From: Rubrobacteraceae bacterium | GTDB lineage: Bacteria; Actinomycetota; Rubrobacteria; Rubrobacterales; Rubrobacteraceae | Assembly: GCA_013698525.1 (NCBI GenBank) | Contig: JACCSM010000481.1 | Location: forward strand, 1 to 7,401 | Reading direction: 5' to 3' | Length of the DNA stretch: 7,401 bases | Shown: positions 1 through 5,944 of the stretch, piece by piece | Position numbering within the stretch: the first letter of the stretch is position 1 | Layout of the letters: each line of letters opens with the position of its first letter | Made by a program: the position numbers and the translations under genes | The notes under the pieces: model-generated | What the model saw: the letters and a program-made list of their open reading frames with translations, nothing else | What the model was told of the DNA's origin: nothing | Database searches by the model: none

Positions 1-1099
1 GCGGTGTGTCCAGGCTCATCCTTATGCCGCGCCAACCGAGGAAGGGGTTCTCTTCGTGTGCCTGGCCCACGCCGGGCAGGTCTTTGTCGCCCCCCACATC
101 CAGAGTACGAACGATGACGGGCTTCTCGCCGAATGTTCGGGCGACGGCACTGTAAGCCTCGTACTGCTCATCCTCGGAAGGCAGGTCGTCCCGCTCCATG
201 AACAAGAACTCGGTGCGGAAGAGCCCGACGCCTTCAGCGCCCCACTGTAGAGCGTCCTCAGCCTCCGACGCCGAGCCAAGGTTCGCAGCGACCTCGATGC
301 GCCGGCCTTCGCTGGTGATGGCCTCGACATGACGGTATTCCTCGAGGACCGCCCTTTCCTCAGCCAGCGCCACCGACTTCTTCTGGAACTCTGCGACCGT
401 ATCCTCGTCAGGGTCCGCGATAGCGTATCCCTCGCTACCGTCGAGGGCCACGTCCTCTGCGTCCAGGGCTCCTTCCAGGGCTGCCCCCACGCCGACGACG
501 GCGGGGATACCCATGGAGCGCGCCATGATCGAGACGTGCGAAGTCCTCGACCCCTCGGCGGTGACGAACCCCAGCGCCATTCCCTCTTTGATGCGCGCCG
601 TATCCGAAGGCGCGAGGCTGCGTGCCAACACGACGGAGGGCGTCTCCAGGGTCTTGAAGGCTGATGCGCCACGGCCCATCAGCTCGGCAGAGATCTGGCC
701 CGTCACGTCACGCACGTCGTCGGCCCTGGCGGCCATGTACTGATCCTTCGACGCGAGCTCTGCGGCGTACTCCTCACCGACGGCGAGCACCGCTGCTTCG
801 GGACTCTCCAGGGTCCCTATACGCTCCTCGACGGCCGAGGCCAGTTCGGGGTCCTCCGCCATCTCAACGTGGAACTCGAAGATGCAGGCTTCTTCCTCGC
901 TTCCCGAAGCACGGAGCCTTTCACCGGTCTCCGAAAGCCTGCCTGCCACGGCCCGGACAGCGTCCCTGAACCTTTGCAGCTCGGACTCGACCTCGCTCTG
1001 CGTTATCCGCCTTCTTTCGGGCTCGGGCGTGCCTGTAGCCGGCACGAACGCAGGGCCGACGGCCACCCCTTCCGACGCCCCTATGCCGGTCAGCTTCAC
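1..1099 (-). CDS. ptsI: PTS Enzyme I (phosphoenolpyruvate-protein phosphotransferase), 3' end beyond the left edge
   Basis: Cytoplasmic first enzyme of the phosphotransferase system: it takes phosphate from PEP onto a histidine and passes it to HPr. About 366 residues are visible; the family is usually near 570, so roughly the last 200 (including the usual catalytic Cys) lie outside. The protein opens MKLTGIGASEGVAVGPAF, the usual N-terminus of sugar-type Enzyme I, with no GAF domain as in the nitrogen-PTS form. The active-site motif SRTSHVSIMARS puts the phosphohistidine at residue 188. The PEP-binding barrel shows GLFRTEFLFM (Arg295) and RTLDVGGDKDLP (Arg331), then ENPFLGWRGIR near the edge. 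These positions run one behind E. coli (189, 296, 332), which supports the chosen start. That start is the GTG at 1097-1099, the only start codon after the in-frame TAG of the HPr gene. Its ribosome binding site is weak, so translation may be coupled to ptsH. No frame break was seen in the stretches I translated. Confidence 0.95.
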   Translation of the reverse strand, partial: MKLTGIGASEGVAVGPAFVPATGTPEPERRRITQSEVESELQRFRDAVRAVAGRLSETGERLRASGSEEEACIFEFHVEMAEDPELASAVEERIGTLESPEAAVLAVGEEYAAELASKDQYMAARADDVRDVTGQISAELMGRGASAFKTLETPSVVLARSLAPSDTARIKEGMALGFVTAEGSRTSHVSIMARSMGIPAVVGVGAALEGALDAEDVALDGSEGYAIADPDEDTVAEFQKKSVALAEERAVLEEYRHVEAITSEGRRIEVAANLGSASEAEDALQWGAEGVGLFRTEFLFMERDDLPSEDEQYEAYSAVARTFGEKPVIVRTLDVGGDKDLPGVGQAHEENPFLGWRGIRMSLDTP

Positions 1100-1114
1100 G
1101 AGCTTCGTCCAGAT

Positions 1115-1372
1115 CTAGTGTTCGTCCGCGGAGATGAGCTCTGCCAAGGTCTCCACGGCCTGTTCGGCGTCCTCGCCCTCCGCGCGGATGGTGATCTTCT
1201 CGCCCTTTCTGGCAAGGCCGGTTATCTTAAGGACGCTCTTGGCATTTACCTCCCGATCTCCCTTGACGATAACGACCTGCGAGGAGAACCTCTTCGCCGC
1301 CTTGATGAACTGCGCTGCCGGCCGGCCGTGGATCCCTTCTTCAGGACCGACCGTCGTCTCTCTCTCCGCCAT
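1115..1372 (-). CDS. ptsH: HPr phosphocarrier protein of the PTS
   Basis: An 85-residue protein, the normal HPr length. It accepts phosphate from phospho-Enzyme I on His15 and passes it to Enzyme II components or a DhaM-type acceptor, none of which is in this window. The active site reads GIHGRPAAQF with His15 and Arg17 in place; residue 16 is Gly where most HPr proteins have Ala (GLHARPA). The second conserved block, NAKSVLKITGL, has Ser46, the residue phosphorylated by HPr kinase in Firmicutes; whether this host has such a kinase cannot be seen here. The ATG at 1370-1372 is preceded by AGGAG with a 6-base gap. The gene lies 62 bp after the aldolase stop and 15 bp before the Enzyme I start, which fixes its identity as the Enzyme I partner. 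Confidence 0.95.
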   Translation of the reverse strand: MAERETTVGPEEGIHGRPAAQFIKAAKRFSSQVVIVKGDREVNAKSVLKITGLARKGEKITIRAEGEDAEQAVETLAELISADEH

Positions 1373-1378
1373 AGGACA

Positions 1379-1383
1379 CTCCT
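1379..1383 (-). promoter_or_regulatory. Ribosome binding site of ptsH
   Basis: AGGAG on the minus strand, 6 bases before the ATG of the HPr gene. It supports the ATG at 1372 as the start and shows that ptsH can be translated independently of the upstream aldolase gene. Confidence 0.7.
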
Positions 1384-1434
1384 CTCACGCCCGCGCATTC
1401 TTCGGGGACCTGGCACCCTTACCCAATGATACTC

Positions 1435-2196
1435 CTACTCGCCTTTGAGGGCGGCTATGACCCCGGCCGCCGCCGAGGCCATGAGCCGCGCGTCAGAAGA
1501 GATGGTGACGAACTGGAAACCCTTCTGGGCCATGCGCGAGGCGTACTCGGGAGAGCCTGTGAAGATACCGGTGGTGAGACCGTGCTCTCGCCCGGCGGCC
1601 AGGATTCTTTCGATAGCCTCGACCACCTCTGGTTCGCCGCGGTCCATGCCCGGTCCATGCCCGAGACTCTGGCCAAGGTCCGAGGGCCCGACGAAGATCG
1701 CATCCAGGCCCTGTACGCTGAGTATCTCCTCCAGGTTGTCCAGTGCTCCTTGCGTCTCGATCATGGCCATAGTCACGACGGTCTCGTTCGCGTGGTCGGT
1801 GTAGTCCTCTCCACCGTAGAGGGTTGCCCTGTATGGGCCGTAGCTGCGGTATCCCTCAGGGGGGTAGCGGCAGGCGCCGACGAAGGCCTCCGCTTCCTCA
1901 CGGGTGTTGATCATCGGGCAGATCACAGCGTAGCACCCCGCGTCGAGCACACGCATAATGAGACCGGGATCATTCCAGGGCACCCGGACGACGGGCACGG
2001 TGTCCGTCGTCGAGATAGCCTGCAGCATCGGGACGAGGCTTGCGTAGTCCACGGGCCCGTGCTGCATGTCTATGGTCAGGCTGTCCCATCCCGCGTGAGC
2101 CATCACCTCGGCGGAGAAGGAGCTCGGTACGTGCAGCCACCCGTTCACAACGGTTCCGCCTTCGCGCCAGATCTTCCTCAGACGGTTCTCCCTCAC
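1435..2196 (-). CDS. HpcH/HpaI-family aldolase (2-oxo-3-deoxy / 2,4-dihydroxyhept-2-enedioate aldolase type)
   Basis: A 253-residue class II (metal-dependent) pyruvate aldolase of the HpcH/HpaI fold, which reversibly splits 4-hydroxy-2-oxo acids to pyruvate plus an aldehyde. Expected residues are present at almost the positions known in E. coli HpaI: base His46 (DMQHGPVDY), pyruvate-binding Arg71 (VVRVPWNDP), and metal ligands Glu147 (AMIETQGALDNL) and Asp173 (VGPSDLGQSLG). Length matches the family. The natural substrate (homoprotocatechuate intermediate, deoxyglucarate or another) cannot be read from the sequence. The frame stays open upstream to 2406, but the start is taken as the GTG at 2194-2196 (MRENRLRKIW, as I recall for this family) because GGAGGAGGT sits 5 bases before it and the longer version would overlap the previous gene. 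It begins 28 bp after the stop of the cyclic-di-GMP gene, so the two are probably co-transcribed. Confidence 0.9.
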   Translation of the reverse strand: MRENRLRKIWREGGTVVNGWLHVPSSFSAEVMAHAGWDSLTIDMQHGPVDYASLVPMLQAISTTDTVPVVRVPWNDPGLIMRVLDAGCYAVICPMINTREEAEAFVGACRYPPEGYRSYGPYRATLYGGEDYTDHANETVVTMAMIETQGALDNLEEILSVQGLDAIFVGPSDLGQSLGHGPGMDRGEPEVVEAIERILAAGREHGLTTGIFTGSPEYASRMAQKGFQFVTISSDARLMASAAAGVIAALKGE

Positions 2197-2201
2197 CTTT
2201 G

Positions 2202-2210
2202 ACCTCCTCC
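2202..2210 (-). promoter_or_regulatory. Strong ribosome binding site of the aldolase gene; decides the start
   Basis: GGAGGAGGT on the minus strand, 5 bases before the GTG at 2196. This near-perfect Shine-Dalgarno sequence selects the 253-residue form over the open extension to 2406, whose extra 70 residues are arginine-rich and are antisense-like shadow of the upstream gene's end. Confidence 0.85.
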
Positions 2211-2224
2211 TGCGGCGGGAAGCG

Positions 2225-5005
2225 TCACCCGGGCCGTCGGTCGGGCAAGGGATCGAGGTTCGATGCAAGAAGCTTCTCCGCCTCCCCGGGGAGGCGGGGA
2301 CCCCACCAGTAGCTGCCCTGCCCGACGTCGCATCCCAGCTTGCGAAGCTCCTCGAATTCCTCGTGGGTCTCCACGCCCTCGGCGACCACCTCGATGCCCA
2401 GGACATGCCCGAGATCGACCACCGCCCGCACGATAGCCAGATTCTTGTGATCCGTGGCCAGATTCCCCACGAGCACGCGGTCCAGCTTCAGCTGGTCCAC
2501 GGGCAGGTACCCAAGGTACGACAGTGAGGAGTATCCCACCCCGAAATCGTCTATGGCTAGCCGCACCCCGAGCTCCTTGAGACGACGGAGCGTCACTGCG
2601 CTGGATTCCCCCTCCTCCACCAGGACGCTCTCTGTGATCTCCAGGGTAAGGCTCCCCGGATCCAGGGCGGCCTGCCCTAGGGCGTCCTCGACCTCGCCGA
2701 CGAGCTCAGGGTAGCGCAGCTGGCGAGCGGAGAGGTTCACGGCTATTGCCAGCGGGACGTCCCTGGGGTGGCGTTCCTGCCACTCCTTGGCACGCCGGCA
2801 GGCCTCGTTCAGGACCCACCGCCCCATCGGGACGATGAGCCCCGTTCGCTCAGCCTCGGAGATGAATCCCGAAGGGGCAAGCAGGCCGCGCTCCGGATGG
2901 GCCCACCTAAGCAGTGCCTCCATCCCCACGATCGCGCCGTTGGGTATCGAGACCATCGGCTGGTAGAAGACGGGCAACTGCTCCTGCGGAGCCTCCAACG
3001 TCCGTCTGAGGTCGCCCTCCAGCTCCAGGCGGCCTCTGGCTCGCTCATACATATCCGGGTCGAACACCCTGTAAGTCCCGCCCTCCTCCTTGGCCCTGTA
3101 CATTGCCGTGTCGGCGTCCCTGAGAAGGTCCTCCGGCGTCTTCGTCCTGGCATCGCCCAGGCTGATGCCTATGCTGGACGAGGCGAACAGCTCTCTGTCC
3201 TCCAAATGGAACGGTCTTGCGAGTTCTTCAATGATCCTCCCGGCCACCCGCACTGCCACTTCAGGGCCTTCGACGTCCTCGATGAGCACGACGAACTCGT
3301 CGCCTCCAAAGCGAGCCAGGCTATCCTCCGGCCGCAGGCAGCGCTCGAGGCGCTGGGCGACGAGTGTGAGGAGCAAGTCCCCCGCCTCGTGGCCCAATGA
3401 GTCGTTTATGATCTTGAACTCGTCGAGGTCCGTGAACAATACCGCCACCTTCCGGTCTGTCCTGCGCCTGGTGCGATCAAGGGCCTGCCTCAGGCGGTCA
3501 ACGAAGAGCTGGCGGTTCGGGAGGTCGGTCAGGTAGTCGTGTAGGGCCCGATGCTCGAGCCGCTCCTCCAGGGCCTTGCGCTCGGTGAGGTCGTAGAAGA
3601 CCCCTTGCCAGTAGAGTGGTTCGCCGTCTTCGTCCTTTAGCAGTACCGCCTCCTCACGGACCCACACCACCGACCCATCCCTGGCCAGTAGACGGTACTC
3701 CTCGCTGAAGGACTCCTCGCCCCCCGCCTCGAAGCGCGCGTCAGCGGCCAGTATCCTCTCCCGATCGCCGGGGTGTAGGCACTCGGGCCACAGCCTTTGG
3801 GTCTGCCACTCCTCGGGGGTGTATCCGAGCATCCGCTCTATCTGGGGGCTGGTGTAGAGGGACGTGTCCGGGGCGTCTACAGGGTCTATGTAGGTGACGG
3901 CGGGTATCTGTTCCACCAGGGTACGGTAGCGTTCTTCAGCCTCCGTGAGACGCTCTTCGGCCTCCTTGCGCCTCGTGATGTCCCTGGAGTTGACCACGTA
4001 TGCGCCCACGCCCGGTTCCTCGATCAGGTTCGTGCCCACCGACTCCAGCCAGCGCCAAGTGCCGTCCTTGTGGCGAAAGCGGTACTCCGCCAAAGGTACT
4101 CGCCCCGGGTCCTTCACGACCTCGGCGAAGGCCATCTGGATCCTCTGCAGGTCGTCAGGGTGCACGTAGTCGAAGGCGTTCTTCCCGATGAGTTCCTCCG
4201 AGAAGTAGCCGAGCATCCTCTCTATGGCGGGGCTCTGGTAGCGGACGATGCCGGTGGCCTCCATCAGCGTGACGAGGTCCGAGGAGTTCTGGGTAAGGGC
4301 ACGGTAGCGTCCCTCGCTGAAGCGCAACCGGGCGTAGAGGCGGGCCCGGCTAACGGCCACACCCACGAGCTCGCACACGGCCACAAGCACCCTCAGGTCG
4401 TTATGCGTCAGCTTCACCCCGCCCATGCTCTGTGCGCTGAGGAAGCCCACGGTCTCGCCCCCATCGAAGAGCGGGACGCAGATCTCGGAGGTCACATCCT
4501 CCATAGCCCCCAGAGAGCCAGGGTCGGTGTTCACGTCCCCCACGAGCACGGGACCTCCGGTGCTGACGGCACGCCCGAAGACGCCCTCCGTCAGGGAGGT
4601 CCGCCCGATCACCTCGTGGTATCCGACCTGGTGCTGGAGCACCAGTTCCTCGCCTTCGAGCAGGTAGGCGCTCAGCCGGGTGTAGCCGTAGGTCTCGGCT
4701 ATGGCCTCCACCACCCTGGAGAGGACGCCTGGCACCTCCAGCTCAGGTACCACGGCGGAGCGAACCCGGTGGAGGAGAGCCAGTTCCCTCGACTGGCTGC
4801 GGATGCGCTCCTCGGCCTCCTTGCGTTCGGTGACGGCCTTCATAGGCTCTGTGGAGTTTTCGCCGAATTCGCGCAACCACCGGTCGTCTTCCCCGGGCGC
4901 ACCGTTAGCATGCGTGGGATTTTCTTCGCCGTGAGGGTCACCATTCGGTTGGCTGTTGGGATCCGACTTCAAAGGCTCCAAGTTACAGTCTTTCCGGCCA
5001 CTCAC
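2225..5005 (-). CDS. GAF-PAS-PAS-GGDEF-EAL cyclic-di-GMP synthase/phosphodiesterase
   Basis: A 926-residue soluble signalling protein with no signal peptide or membrane helix. Order: polar N-terminus (1-55), signalling helix (56-82), GAF domain (about 88-222), PAS 1 (about 230-345), PAS 2 (about 360-475), GGDEF diguanylate cyclase (about 485-652), EAL phosphodiesterase (about 665-912). The cyclase motif RFGGDEF is intact (GGDEF 567-571), with metal ligand Asp526 and an inhibitory I-site RPED at 558-561, exactly five residues before GGDEF. The EAL half keeps GMEAL (696-698), Asn757 (VNLSARQL), Glu789 (EITES), Asp819-Asp820 (DDFGVGYSS), Lys840 and Glu876 (VAEGVET). Both halves therefore look capable of catalysis; which one dominates cannot be told. 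The two PAS domains share SPxIERMLGY. The start is GTG at 5003-5005, without a clear ribosome binding site; ATG at residue 56 is an alternative. It is the first gene of the probable operon with the aldolase, ptsH and ptsI. Confidence 0.95.
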   Translation of the reverse strand: MSGRKDCNLEPLKSDPNSQPNGDPHGEENPTHANGAPGEDDRWLREFGENSTEPMKAVTERKEAEERIRSQSRELALLHRVRSAVVPELEVPGVLSRVVEAIAETYGYTRLSAYLLEGEELVLQHQVGYHEVIGRTSLTEGVFGRAVSTGGPVLVGDVNTDPGSLGAMEDVTSEICVPLFDGGETVGFLSAQSMGGVKLTHNDLRVLVAVCELVGVAVSRARLYARLRFSEGRYRALTQNSSDLVTLMEATGIVRYQSPAIERMLGYFSEELIGKNAFDYVHPDDLQRIQMAFAEVVKDPGRVPLAEYRFRHKDGTWRWLESVGTNLIEEPGVGAYVVNSRDITRRKEAEERLTEAEERYRTLVEQIPAVTYIDPVDAPDTSLYTSPQIERMLGYTPEEWQTQRLWPECLHPGDRERILAADARFEAGGEESFSEEYRLLARDGSVVWVREEAVLLKDEDGEPLYWQGVFYDLTERKALEERLEHRALHDYLTDLPNRQLFVDRLRQALDRTRRRTDRKVAVLFTDLDEFKIINDSLGHEAGDLLLTLVAQRLERCLRPEDSLARFGGDEFVVLIEDVEGPEVAVRVAGRIIEELARPFHLEDRELFASSSIGISLGDARTKTPEDLLRDADTAMYRAKEEGGTYRVFDPDMYERARGRLELEGDLRRTLEAPQEQLPVFYQPMVSIPNGAIVGMEALLRWAHPERGLLAPSGFISEAERTGLIVPMGRWVLNEACRRAKEWQERHPRDVPLAIAVNLSARQLRYPELVGEVEDALGQAALDPGSLTLEITESVLVEEGESSAVTLRRLKELGVRLAIDDFGVGYSSLSYLGYLPVDQLKLDRVLVGNLATDHKNLAIVRAVVDLGHVLGIEVVAEGVETHEEFEELRKLGCDVGQGSYWWGPRLPGEAEKLLASNLDPLPDRRPG

Positions 5006-5020
5006 CAGGACAGAACCTGA

Positions 5021-5026
5021 ATTATA
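5021..5026 (-). promoter_or_regulatory. Probable -10 box before the cyclic-di-GMP gene; near-leaderless transcript
   Basis: A perfect TATAAT on the minus strand in GC-rich surroundings. Transcription would begin about 7 bases downstream, near 5014, leaving only some 8-9 bases before the GTG at 5005. No good TTGACA-like -35 is found 16-18 bases upstream (that region reads around GGCCGAG), so activator help or a non-housekeeping sigma factor is possible. The lack of a Shine-Dalgarno sequence before the GTG fits a leaderless or near-leaderless message, which is common in actinobacteria. This would be the promoter of the four-gene block. Confidence 0.5.
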
Positions 5027-5095
5027 CCGGAGGCGGTTGCTACTCGGCCATCCGCTCTTGCAAGCTGCCTATTGCGAACACCATTGACAAGCGCA

Positions 5096-5794
5096 TCACT
5101 CCGGTACAAAAAACTCTCCCGTTGCGTACCACCATAGGGCATCGAGCACGAAGAACGTCCCCACCAGCAACACGACGCCCGTGACCAGACGAACGATCCA
5201 CGGGCTTATCCTTGCCCAAAAGGTGCGGACCCAGATCACTACCCGCTCGTTCTCGCCGCTCAGCGCGAACGCGAGCACCAACACCAGCGGGATGTGGCTA
5301 ACCAGTGTCCACGTCGAGTGGGCGGCGACGACCGTCCAGAAGAGATCTGCCCGTCCGGCGATCACCACTAGCGAGACGAAGGCAGGGTCGGCGATCGCCG
5401 CGAGCGCGAAGAGCATCCCCGCTCCGGCCAGGGAGATCATGCCGAGACCGCGTGGGGCGCCAGGCTTTGGCGGATCCTGGCCCGGCCTCCGAGTTCGCAC
5501 GATACCCCACGTCAGCAGTCCCACACCCAAGGCGATCTGTATGAGGGCCGCCACCCGGTCTTCTGTGGGGTTGTGGGGAAGAAGCATGCCCCAGTCGATA
5601 CCGGAGATTCGCGGGCCGACTATGAGCGAGAGTGCCGAACCGAACGCGACGGTGCCGAGGATGCAGAAACATCCGAAAGCCACGAGGGCGCGAAGGCGTG
5701 CCCCAGCACCGAGGGCTCCGGCGGCGACGAGTGCCCCCGTGACGTCGAGGCTGGCCAACCCGAGGGCGAACGCGGTGAGCAGGAGTTTGATCAC
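5096..5794 (-). CDS. Six-helix integral membrane protein, possibly LysE/GAP-type transporter
   Basis: A 232-residue, strongly hydrophobic protein with six likely membrane helices at about 2-27, 36-60, 82-100, 117-147, 151-178 and 196-222, and a basic, proline-rich cytoplasmic-type loop at 100-116 (RTRRPGQDPPKPGAPRG). Size, helix number and the small-residue-rich first helices recall the LysE/GAP superfamily of small exporters, but I see no diagnostic motif and give that only as a guess; substrate unknown. The third loop holds GIDWGMLLPHNPTEDR. The start is GTG at 5792-5794; no strong ribosome binding site precedes it, only GGTGG directly adjacent. It lies 150 bp downstream of the monooxygenase stop and 90 bp before the next gene, which appears to have its own promoter, so it may be a single-gene unit. 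Confidence 0.75.
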   Translation of the reverse strand: MIKLLLTAFALGLASLDVTGALVAAGALGAGARLRALVAFGCFCILGTVAFGSALSLIVGPRISGIDWGMLLPHNPTEDRVAALIQIALGVGLLTWGIVRTRRPGQDPPKPGAPRGLGMISLAGAGMLFALAAIADPAFVSLVVIAGRADLFWTVVAAHSTWTLVSHIPLVLVLAFALSGENERVVIWVRTFWARISPWIVRLVTGVVLLVGTFFVLDALWWYATGEFFVPE

Positions 5795-5944
5795 CCACCA
5801 ATGGTACTCTCTTCACAGGCACGGCCCCGCCAGGGAGCGAGATGACCTGCCCGTAAACCCCGGACTCGAACCGCTGTTCCGCTCATTACGAGTCTGATTC
5901 TGCGTGTGCTAGCCTGCACTGGTGCGTCTGGTATACACATCATT
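5795..5944. other. Intergenic region between monooxygenase and membrane-protein genes
   Basis: 150 bp with no supportable gene. It holds the tRNA-like remnant listed separately and a GTATAC palindrome at 5931-5936 just after the monooxygenase stop. I found no hairpin followed by a T-run, so no intrinsic terminator can be claimed, and no convincing promoter for the membrane-protein gene. Confidence 0.6.
5851..5897 (-). other. tRNA-like 3'-half remnant (Thr-CGT-like), degenerate
   Basis: On the minus strand the sequence has a CTCGTAA anticodon-type loop (5886-5892), then 5 bases, a 5-base variable-type segment, 5 bases, a TTCGAGT T-loop (5864-5870), 5 bases (5859-5863) and 7 acceptor-type bases (5852-5858). 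This spacing is exactly that of a tRNA. However, only three of five T-stem pairs form, the anticodon stem is broken, no matching 5' acceptor strand or D-loop GG is found upstream, and there is no CCA. It is not a working tRNA. It could be a decayed partial tRNA copy, such as an old integration scar, or chance. Confidence 0.3.

Noticed and set aside
22..672. 216-codon minus-strand frame, Arg/Ser/Trp-rich
   Set aside because: It is an out-of-phase reading of the Enzyme I gene, whose true frame gives the TSH active site and RTLDVGGDK.
1373..1434. Promoter before ptsH (TTGGGT, 18 bases, AAGAAT)
   Set aside because: Only three and four of six consensus bases match; too weak to list, though a secondary promoter cannot be excluded.
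1426..2202. 258-codon open frame on the plus strand
   Set aside because: It is antisense to the aldolase, whose catalytic residues are all intact; composition is typical of a shadow frame.
2197..2406. 70-residue N-terminal extension of the aldolase
   Set aside because: It would overlap the EAL gene, is arginine-rich with no family similarity, and ignores the strong ribosome binding site before GTG 2196.
3797..5020. 407-codon open frame on the plus strand, antisense to the cyclic-di-GMP gene
   Set aside because: It is His/Arg/Gly-rich with no recognisable domain, and the minus strand over the same bases encodes clear GAF and PAS domains. Long antisense frames are expected in GC-rich DNA.
5298..5822. 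174-codon minus-strand frame over the membrane-protein gene
   Set aside because: It is Arg/Pro/Gly-rich and out of phase with the frame that gives six clean membrane helices.
5851..5925. Functional tRNA gene on the minus strand
   Set aside because: No 5' acceptor strand, no D-loop GG, mismatched anticodon and T stems, and no CCA.
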